Shown here: positions 1-4,084 of the stretch, piece by piece
Layout of the letters: each line of letters opens with the position of its first letter
Position numbering within the stretch: the stretch's first letter is position 1
NCBI GenBank assembly: GCA_945870115.1
Contig: CAMBRH010000113.1
Coordinates: 1-10,268, forward strand
Direction of reading: 5' to 3'
DNA length: 10,268 nt
Origin: Chitinophaga pinensis
GTDB lineage: Bacteria; Bacteroidota; Bacteroidia; Flavobacteriales_D; Crocinitomicaceae
The notes under the pieces: generated by a model
Seen by the model: only the letters and a program-made list of their open reading frames with translations
Databases searched by the model: none
What the model was told of the DNA's origin: nothing
Program-made: the position numbers and the translations under genes

Positions 1-164
1 ATTGTAAATTATTTTTAGTGTGAAAGTTGCTAATTGGAAAGATAAAGTGAAAATAATTTATTCATTTTAAATTACTTCAAAAATAAAACTAATTAGTAAA
101 TGAAATTCATTTTTAATTTAAAATAGGTGAATTAAGTATTTAAATGAATGAAAAATAAATTTGG

Positions 165-200
165 AAAACAAAAAAGCCACCAGATATCTATTCGCTCGTA
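165..200. repeat. Truncated copy of tRNA-Asn terminator
   Basis: Bases 165-189 match 2412-2436, the T-tract and first arm of the tRNA-Asn terminator, over 25 identical positions. The second hairpin arm (GATGGCT) is then missing and the sequence resumes with TTCGCTC, as it does after the complete hairpins at 1897-1926 and 2417-2445. I see no tRNA bases to its right. It is probably a decayed remnant of the same tRNA-derived repeat, about 1.7 kb from the nearest other copy, and it may mark the outer edge of an inserted region. Confidence 0.6.
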
Positions 201-236
201 TAAAGATTTTTGCTTTGTTCTGTACTATCTATTCAC

Positions 237-270
237 TTGTAAAGATTATTGAGAATAAATATTAACTTTG
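237..270 (+). promoter_or_regulatory. Candidate Bacteroidota promoter
   Basis: TAACTTTG at 263-270 fits the Bacteroidota -7 element TAnnTTTG exactly. A TTG at 237-239 lies 23 bases upstream, at the long end of the accepted -33 spacing. Transcription would start near 277 and leave a leader of about 15 bases before the ATG at 292. Confidence 0.35.
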
Positions 271-291
271 AATTAAGTTTAATAAAAAGAA

Positions 292-849
292 ATGGCAGAT
301 TTATCTAGAAGTGAAGTAATAAAATTAATAGCTTTAGCTACTGCTCCATTAAACCTAAAGGGAGTTGATTTGAGTGAAATTGATTTAAATGGCTTAGATT
401 TGTCAGGTGTAATTCTTACAGATGCTAATTTAGTCCTAACTAATTTTAAAGGTGCAGATCTTGCAGTAGCTAATCTTAATGGAGCTAATCTTGCGGGTGC
501 TAATCTTGCGGGTGCTAATCTTATGCAAGCTAATCTTGAAAGTGCTAATCTTGCTGATGCTAATCTTGCTGGTGCTAATCTTATGCATGGTAATCTTATA
601 CAAGTTAATCTTACAGGTGCTAATCTTTCACGTGCTAAACTTTATCGTGCTAATCTTATGCTTGGTAATCTAACAGGCGCTAATCGTATTCAAGCTTATA
701 TTGCAAGTGCTAGTCTTCGTTCAGCTAATCTTACGGGTGCTAATCTGACAGGAACTAACCTTAAACGAGCTAACCTTAAAGGTGCTAATCTTAAGGGAGC
801 TAAGCTTAAAGGTGCTAATCTTAAAGGTGCAATTGGATACAACAAATAA
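292..849 (+). CDS. Pentapeptide-repeat protein
   Basis: A 185-residue protein made almost entirely of pentapeptide repeats of the form A(N/D)Lxx, from about residue 21 to 180. Blocks such as GANLAGANLAGANL and a lysine-rich end (LKGANLKGAKLKG) are typical. Such repeats fold into a right-handed quadrilateral beta-helix; there is no signal peptide or membrane segment, so it is probably cytoplasmic. A short non-repeat N-terminus (residues 1-20) comes first. The family includes the DNA-mimic gyrase-protecting proteins Qnr and MfpA as well as many proteins of unknown role; nothing here supports a gyrase role. The DNA repeats with a 15-bp period (GGTGCTAATCTT units), which suggests recent expansion. 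A good -7 element lies just upstream. It stands alone, with the likely remnant at 883 downstream. Confidence 0.93.
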   Translation: MADLSRSEVIKLIALATAPLNLKGVDLSEIDLNGLDLSGVILTDANLVLTNFKGADLAVANLNGANLAGANLAGANLMQANLESANLADANLAGANLMHGNLIQVNLTGANLSRAKLYRANLMLGNLTGANRIQAYIASASLRSANLTGANLTGTNLKRANLKGANLKGAKLKGANLKGAIGYNK

Positions 850-882
850 ATAGTGGCTGAATTTTGTACAGAATGTTTTTAG

Positions 883-1086
883 ATATACGGTCAACATGAT
901 ATTGATAGTATTTTAAAGAAGTTAAAAAAAGGAACCCAAATAAATTTTGTTTTCGAGGGTTGTAATAATATCGGAGTAAAAAAAGATTTAACTGGAGTTG
1001 TAACCATATTAAGAAAAGTACATTATGAAAATGAAAAAAGTCCTTTATTATGGAATAATTTTTATGTTGATAGTTTCTTGTTCTAA
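883..1086 (+). pseudogene. Possible remnant of an unidentified gene
   Basis: An open frame without a start codon runs from 883, just after an in-frame TAG, to a TAA at 1084-1086. Its first about 50 codons look protein-like (LKKLKKGTQINFVFEGC, then a LTGVVTILRK segment). The last 20 codons overlap the lipoprotein gene in another frame and are probably not part of it. It may be the end of a decayed gene whose 5' part was lost when neighbouring DNA was rearranged. I recognise no family, and chance cannot be excluded in such AT-rich sequence. Confidence 0.25.
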
Positions 1087-1774
1087 AATTATTCCCACCA
1101 AAGGAAATTTAAAAGGAAATGTTAGTTTTATAATGGAATCTGAGTATTTAGCAAAAGTAAAATGTGGAAAAATAAAAAAAAGTAAATTATTATCGAAAAC
1201 GACTTATAAGTTTGACAAGAAAAGAAAGATTATTGGGAAAATCGATTATAATGAAGAAAGTTTACATCGACATTGGAATTTTAAATATGACAAGAATGAA
1301 AATTTGATTGAGGAAAATTGCTATAATTCTAAAAAGAGATTAGAATACAATTGGGTTTATAAGTATAATAAGAAAGGTAAGATTATTAAGAAAAGCCTAA
1401 GTAATTATGGCAGATTACGATGTAAATCGTTTTATCAGTATTCCAAAAAAGGAAATTGGTTTAAGGAAAACAAGTATTATGCAAAAAAGAATTATTATTT
1501 TAAATCGTTTACAAAGTGCGATGATAAAGGAAACATTCTCGAGGAAAACAATTATACTACGGATGGGAGCAAGAATATGCTTTATAGACGTATTTTTAAG
1601 TATGAAAAGAATGCAAATGTTATTGAAGAAAACTGGTATGATCCTAAACTGGTATTAAATCTTCGTCGCACCTATATGTATAAATATGATTCAAAAGGCA
1701 ATTGGATAACTAAAATTGCATTTTTTGGTTCAAAAATCGAAACAATTACCGAAAGAAAAATTAAATATTACTAA
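1025..1774 (+). CDS. YD-like repeat lipoprotein
   Basis: A 249-residue predicted lipoprotein. Residues 1-18 form a lipoprotein signal peptide (basic MKMKK, hydrophobic core, then IVSC) with the acylated cysteine at residue 19. The mature part consists of about seven degenerate repeats of roughly 20-28 residues, each with a core like (K/Y)YDKKGNxIEE: for example KFDKKRKIIGK, KYDKNENLIEE, KYNKKGKIIKK and KYDSKGNWITK. This resembles the RHS/YD repeat and the bacteroidal 'KYDxxGN' lipoproteins, which form beta-sheet surfaces. It lacks the RHS core and any toxin domain. The protein is very lysine-rich. A second ATG two codons later (1031) is also possible. A hairpin terminator follows at 1813. Its role is unknown; exposure on the cell envelope is inferred from the lipobox. 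Confidence 0.85.
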   Translation: MKMKKVLYYGIIFMLIVSCSKIIPTKGNLKGNVSFIMESEYLAKVKCGKIKKSKLLSKTTYKFDKKRKIIGKIDYNEESLHRHWNFKYDKNENLIEENCYNSKKRLEYNWVYKYNKKGKIIKKSLSNYGRLRCKSFYQYSKKGNWFKENKYYAKKNYYFKSFTKCDDKGNILEENNYTTDGSKNMLYRRIFKYEKNANVIEENWYDPKLVLNLRRTYMYKYDSKGNWITKIAFFGSKIETITERKIKYY

Positions 1775-1812
1775 AAAATTTCAATTAAAAATAACAAGAT
1801 TTAATACTATTT

Positions 1813-1838
1813 AAGCCACCGTAAAAAGTGGTTTTTTT
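1813..1838 (+). terminator. Intrinsic terminator after the YD-like lipoprotein
   Basis: AAGCCAC at 1813-1819 pairs with GTGGTTT at 1828-1834 (seven pairs, one G-U) around an 8-base loop, followed by a run of seven T. It lies about 40 bases past the lipoprotein stop codon. Confidence 0.7.
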
Positions 1839-1866
1839 ATGCTTATAAACATTCTAATTAAGTGTT

Positions 1867-1887
1867 TGTGTTACAAATGTGTTACAA
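1867..1887. repeat. Short direct repeat TGTGTTACAA
   Basis: TGTGTTACAA occurs at 1867-1876 and again at 1878-1887, a period of 11 bases or about one helical turn. It directly abuts the tRNA-derived repeat. Tandem repeats next to a tRNA-derived end could be protein-binding sites such as recombinase arm sites, but that is only a guess, since no integrase gene is in the window. Confidence 0.4.
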
Positions 1888-1896
1888 CCAAAAATC

Positions 1897-1926
1897 AAAA
1901 AAGCCACCAGATATCTGATGGCTTTT
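1897..1926 (-). terminator. Terminator of the GIY-YIG cassette (tRNA-Asn type)
   Basis: Read on the minus strand, AGCCATCAGAT (1923-1913) pairs with ATCTGGTGGCT (1912-1902), followed by a T-tract. It is almost identical to the terminator of the intact tRNA-Asn at 2417-2445, which shows that it came from the tRNA locus. It would end transcripts of the GIY-YIG gene. Confidence 0.8.
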
Positions 1927-1999
1927 CGCTCCTCTGCCGATAGCTAACGGTATGGACTCGAACCAATCCCGAAAGCTTTCGGGACTCTGATTAACAGTC
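1927..1999 (-). repeat. Broken 3' half of tRNA-Asn fused to the GIY-YIG gene
   Basis: Read on the minus strand, three blocks match the intact tRNA-Asn in order. They are the anticodon arm GACTGTTAATCAGAG (1999-1985), the T-arm TTGGTTCGAGTCC (1966-1954) and the acceptor end AGGAGCG (1933-1927), which leads into the shared terminator. Between the first two sits the perfect palindrome TCCCGAAAGCTTTCGGGA (1984-1967). Between the last two sits a near-palindrome around CCGTTAGCTATCGG (about 1953-1934). The 5' half of the tRNA is absent, so this cannot be a tRNA gene. Confidence 0.85.
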
Positions 2000-2284
2000 T
2001 TTGTATTTTTCTAACAATTTTAAAGTGATTTCAGGATATTTTTTCAGATTTTCAATATATATTTTACTTTTCATCTTTTTAATATGTGTTTCAATTTTTA
2101 GCCCTTGTACTTTTGAACTACATTTAATTGTATAAAAGATTTCCCAGTCATCTGCATTATATGTGAATTTATTTGATTCTGAATTTTGATAAAATTTCAT
2201 TCGCTCATCCAAATCATTTGTAAAACCAATATAGCATCGATGAAGTTTTGCAGAAGATAAAATATAAACAGTTGGATTTAGCAC
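1991..2284 (-). CDS. Small GIY-YIG nuclease-domain protein
   Basis: A 97-residue single-domain protein of the GIY-YIG superfamily (UvrC N-terminal-like, small bacterial YhbQ-type group). Visible motifs are VYI at residues 6-8 and YIG at 18-20, corresponding to the two halves of GIY-YIG; the catalytic arginine R28 in NDLDERM; and the metal-binding glutamate E65 in GLKIETHIKKMKS. All active-site positions are present, so the nuclease may be active. No membrane segment or extra DNA-binding domain is seen. The start is a GTG at 2284; the frame stays open further upstream, so the start is uncertain. The last codons (KDC and stop) are supplied by the anticodon-arm sequence of a partial tRNA-Asn. 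No promoter is apparent between it and the terminator at 2306-2335, so it may depend on readthrough from the tRNA. Confidence 0.85.
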   Translation of the reverse strand: MLNPTVYILSSAKLHRCYIGFTNDLDERMKFYQNSESNKFTYNADDWEIFYTIKCSSKVQGLKIETHIKKMKSKIYIENLKKYPEITLKLLEKYKDC

Positions 2285-2305
2285 AAAGTTGATTTTTATT
2301 AAAAC

Positions 2306-2335
2306 AAAAAAAGACAGATATTTAAATCAGTCTTT
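2306..2335 (-). terminator. Terminator of inner tRNA-Asn partial copy
   Basis: Read on the minus strand, AAAGAC (2335-2330) pairs with GTCTTT (2315-2310), with inner GAT/ATC pairs across one mismatch, and a T-tract follows. It stands where the tRNA-Asn terminator stands in the other copies, but the stem sequence differs. It should limit transcription into the GIY-YIG gene. Confidence 0.65.
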
Positions 2336-2411
2336 CGCTCATCTGCCGACTGCTATCGGTGTGAACTCGAACCAATCCCGAAAGCTTTCGGGACTCTGAT
2401 TAACAGACTTT
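2336..2411 (-). repeat. Second broken 3' half of tRNA-Asn
   Basis: This has the same order as the outer copy: anticodon-arm sequence CTGTTAATCAGAG (2406-2394, preceded by GT instead of GA), palindrome TCCCGAAAGCTTTCGGGA (2393-2376), T-arm TTGGTTCGAGTTC (2375-2363), a near-palindrome around CCGATAGCAGTCGG, then the acceptor end and a terminator. Its left end reads AAA GTC TGT TAA (K-V-C-stop), which parallels the K-D-C-stop end of the GIY-YIG gene. It is probably the tail of an older cassette whose nuclease gene was deleted. Confidence 0.75.
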
Positions 2412-2416
2412 AAAAC

Positions 2417-2445
2417 AAAAAAGCCACCAGATATCTGATGGCTTT
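2417..2445 (-). terminator. Intrinsic terminator of tRNA-Asn
   Basis: It begins two bases past the tRNA discriminator base. On the minus strand AGCCATCAGAT (2443-2433) pairs with ATCTGGTGGCT (2432-2422), followed by TTTTTTGTTTT. This is the parent form of the copies at 165 and 1897. Confidence 0.85.
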
Positions 2446-2447
2446 CG

Positions 2448-2521
2448 CTCCTCCTCTTGGACTCGAACCAAGGACCCTCTGATTAACAGTCAGATGCTCT
2501 AACCAGCTGAGCTAAGGAGGA
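2448..2521 (-). tRNA. tRNA-Asn (anticodon GTT)
   Basis: A complete 74-base cloverleaf can be drawn on the minus strand: acceptor TCCTCCT/AGGAGGA, D-stem GCTC/GAGC, anticodon stem TCTGA/TCAGA with loop CTGTTAA (anticodon GTT at 2487-2485), variable loop GGGTC, T-stem CTTGG/CCAAG with loop TTCGAGT, and discriminator G, the usual base for Asn. The 3' CCA is not encoded. A promoter lies upstream and a strong hairpin terminator follows. All stems are fully paired, so it should be functional, unlike the two partial copies downstream. Confidence 0.97.
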
Positions 2522-2553
2522 ATTTTGCTAGTTTCATTTCTGAATTGCGAGTG

Positions 2554-2584
2554 CAAATATACACAAACTATTTTAATTTGAAAA
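2554..2584 (-). promoter_or_regulatory. Promoter of tRNA-Asn
   Basis: On the minus strand TATATTTG (2561-2554) fits the Bacteroidota -7 consensus TAnnTTTG exactly. A weak -33 (TTTT, 2584-2581) lies 19 bases upstream. Transcription would start near 2547, about 25 bases before the mature tRNA. Confidence 0.6.
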
Positions 2585-2586
2585 TA

Positions 2587-2620
2587 AAAGATTAAAAAAT
2601 ATTAATTTTTTTTAATCTTT
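2587..2620 (-). terminator. AT-rich hairpin ending the AAA_14/DUF4143-type gene
   Basis: A perfect 13-bp inverted repeat (2587-2599 with 2608-2620, 8-base loop) spans the stop codon of the upstream minus-strand gene. The stem is almost all A-T with a T-rich tail, so its termination strength is uncertain. It separates that gene from the tRNA promoter, whose -33 begins next to it. Confidence 0.55.
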
Positions 2621-3739
2621 GGCTAAAAATGTCCAATAAGTTGAGCGATTCACTTCAATTAACTTGGCTTTAGGGTAAAAAACACTGAAACTTTTCGGGA
2701 ACTTTTTTTTGTCTTTTTTATTCCATTTTAGTTGGTAAGCAATCATTTTATCGCCTTTTTCATCAGATTCAATTAAATCGACTTGTTGTTTTGTATGTGT
2801 AACCCAAAAATAAAATTGACTGTTGATGTCAGTTGTTTTTTTATATTTTTCGGCGATGAACCAATTTTTCCACAAAACATCTGCATCGTTTCTATATTCT
2901 AAGGCGTTGTAATTTTTTATCAATGAATTTCGAATTCCATTATCGTAAAAATATAAACAATGTGTTTTCTTCAATTCATATTTTTGATCAGTTGAAAAGG
3001 TCGGAATTTTAATTAGGACTTGAGCTTTTTCTAAAAGATGAACGTAACGCTCTACGGTCTCGTTGTCAAGTCCAACTTTTGTTCCTAATTCGTTGTAGGA
3101 TATATGATTTCCAATTGAGAGAGCAATGTTTTGAAGTAATTTTTTCAATTGTTCTGTTTTATTTATTCTTTCTTTCGGATTTAAAGTTGATTTTAAAATG
3201 TTTGATACACATTCTTCCAAAAATAAAACTGCTGTTTCCTCTGATTCAAAAACCTCCTGGTTGTTGCCAAAAATTAAACGCTGCTCCAAGTTTTTTTCAA
3301 TTTGAATCAATCCAAAATGTTTCGCAATTTCTTTGAAAGTTGGACTAGTTGTTCTGATTATTAACTCTTGAGTTGTTAAAACTTCCATCAAAACATCGTC
3401 AAAAATAGGTTCAAAAGAGCACAAACAAATTAAATTCACATCCAAGTCCTCAAATAAAACTACTTCAATAATTTCTTGTAGTTTATCTAAAAGTTGGGCT
3501 TCCTTAAGGATGATGTTTTTCTTGTTCTCAAATAATTCTGTTACATTAGATAAATTTATTTCTTGAAATACACTTTTCACTTTCTTATTTGAAGCATCAA
3601 AAAGTTTATAGTTTTCTGGATCTTTTAGATGTTCTAAAAATAACTGTTCATTATTATTTTCAGAAGTTCCAATCAAAACCAAAATTTTATTGCTTTCTAA
3701 TTTGGAATTTATTTTTTTAACTATTTCTCTTTCAAGCAT
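2612..3739 (-). CDS. AAA_14/DUF4143-type protein with degenerate ATPase motifs
   Basis: A 375-residue protein with the layout of the AAA_14-DUF4143 'ATP-binding protein' family: an N-terminal P-loop-like domain (about 1-150), a winged-helix segment (about 205-265, ISYNELGTKVGLDNETVERYV), and a C-terminal PD-(D/E)xK-like domain (about 285-375). The P-loop site is broken. The Walker A position reads GTSENNNEQ (24-32), without GK(T/S), and the Walker B position reads NIILKEAQ in place of a hhhhDE-type sequence. The C-terminal domain keeps D321 (QQVDLIE) and K338, but the expected glutamate is Q336 (YQLKW), so nuclease activity is also doubtful. ATP binding is therefore probably lost. Members are common in Bacteroidota and their function is poorly known. 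It is monocistronic, and the tRNA-Asn follows on the same strand. Confidence 0.8.
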   Translation of the reverse strand: MLEREIVKKINSKLESNKILVLIGTSENNNEQLFLEHLKDPENYKLFDASNKKVKSVFQEINLSNVTELFENKKNIILKEAQLLDKLQEIIEVVLFEDLDVNLICLCSFEPIFDDVLMEVLTTQELIIRTTSPTFKEIAKHFGLIQIEKNLEQRLIFGNNQEVFESEETAVLFLEECVSNILKSTLNPKERINKTEQLKKLLQNIALSIGNHISYNELGTKVGLDNETVERYVHLLEKAQVLIKIPTFSTDQKYELKKTHCLYFYDNGIRNSLIKNYNALEYRNDADVLWKNWFIAEKYKKTTDINSQFYFWVTHTKQQVDLIESDEKGDKMIAYQLKWNKKDKKKFPKSFSVFYPKAKLIEVNRSTYWTFLAKD

Positions 3740-4053
3740 ATTTGTATTTTTAATCGCAATTATTTGTTGATATTTGCGTTAAATATAGTGATATTTTTGT
3801 AAATTAACATTTGTTTTAATAATTAATATCCTAACTGTTTTTTTGTCAAGGTTTTTAAACAAAAACACTCGCCAAAAACTAAATAGATTTAAGCTTATAC
3901 GACGGACTTCACCCGTCGTTACAAACATTTGATACCTACGGCATCATTTTGAGACTTGTAATAACAACAATTTACAAATTTGAAAAAAGAACATAATACA
4001 TTAGGTTTATGTTTAATTAACACTTTAAAAAATACTACTAAACAAATATTGCT
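3740..4053. other. Intergenic region between divergent genes
   Basis: It separates the minus-strand AAA_14/DUF4143-type gene from the plus-strand ABC operon. It is AT-rich and holds a REP-like double hairpin (3899-3945). A TATTTTTG at 3792-3799 fits a plus-strand -7 box, with a TTG 22 bases upstream, but it lies almost 300 bases from the ABC start and I give it little weight. The open frame from a TTG at 3980 that joins the ABC gene is judged an untranslated leader. Confidence 0.5.
3899..3945. repeat. REP-like double-hairpin element
   Basis: Two hairpins lie 11 bases apart. The first is ACGACGG-ACTTCAC-CCGTCGT (3899-3919, seven perfect pairs). The second is GATACC-TAC-GGCATC (3931-3945, one mismatch). 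The linker is TACAAACATTT. This GC-rich island in AT-rich DNA has the look of REP/BIME-type repeats, which in many bacteria are spread by a RAYT (TnpA-REP) transposase. No such gene is in the window. Confidence 0.6.
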
Positions 4054-4061
4054 TAGTTTTG
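4054..4061 (+). promoter_or_regulatory. Candidate -7 element of the ABC operon
   Basis: TAGTTTTG fits TAnnTTTG. I see no good -33 element at 19-21 bases upstream. Transcription would begin near 4068, which leaves about 17 bases before the ATG at 4085 and agrees with that start. Confidence 0.35.
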
Positions 4062-4084
4062 TTTTTATTCTGAAAGCAAGAAAG

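Larger units (their letters stand above)
1..291. other. AT-rich region without a gene
   Basis: No coding sequence is visible on either strand. Up to about 160 the DNA is plain AT-rich sequence. From 165 it carries a half copy of the tRNA-Asn terminator (listed separately). An imperfect direct repeat follows: 185-211 and 226-250 both begin TATCTATTC and then share a GTA(T)AAAGATT block, about 41 bp apart. The likely promoter of the pentapeptide-repeat gene lies at the right end. Confidence 0.5.
1897..2447 (-). mobile_element. Putative tRNA-Asn-associated GIY-YIG cassette
   Basis: This segment lies immediately downstream of the intact tRNA-Asn. It consists of a tRNA 3'-half copy with its terminator (2306-2411), a GIY-YIG nuclease gene, and a second tRNA 3'-half copy with terminator. 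Repeated tRNA 3' sequence is the usual trace of elements inserting at a tRNA gene. Here the nuclease gene replaces the 5' half of the outer copy, so the element seems able to end inside a tRNA anticodon arm while the host tRNA stays intact. There is no transposase or integrase. Calling it a mobile element is inference from the arrangement. Confidence 0.45.

Noticed and set aside
479..673. Leucine/isoleucine-rich open frame that looks like a membrane peptide
   Set aside because: It is the second frame of the pentapeptide repeats; reading GCTAATCTT units out of frame gives periodic I-L-x-L by itself.
400..834. Regular DNA repeats that could suggest a CRISPR-like array
   Set aside because: The 15-bp period has no spacers and encodes in-frame pentapeptide repeats.
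292..849. Quinolone-resistance (Qnr-like) identity for the pentapeptide protein
   Set aside because: Only the generic repeat is visible; the loops that distinguish Qnr proteins are not, and the fold is shared by many unrelated proteins.
1821..1831. GTAAAAAGTGG resembling part of the MraZ box
   Set aside because: Only one GTGG unit is present and it forms one arm of the hairpin terminator at 1813-1838; there is no promoter nearby.
1927..2411. The two tRNA-like segments as extra tRNA genes
   Set aside because: Both lack the 5' half (acceptor 5' strand and D-arm) and have palindromes in the variable loop and T-stem/acceptor junction, so no cloverleaf can form.
3980..4084. A TTG start at 3980 giving the ABC ATPase 35 extra N-terminal residues
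   Set aside because: The extension is unlike ABC ATPase starts, and a good -7 element at 4054-4061 puts the transcript start downstream of it.
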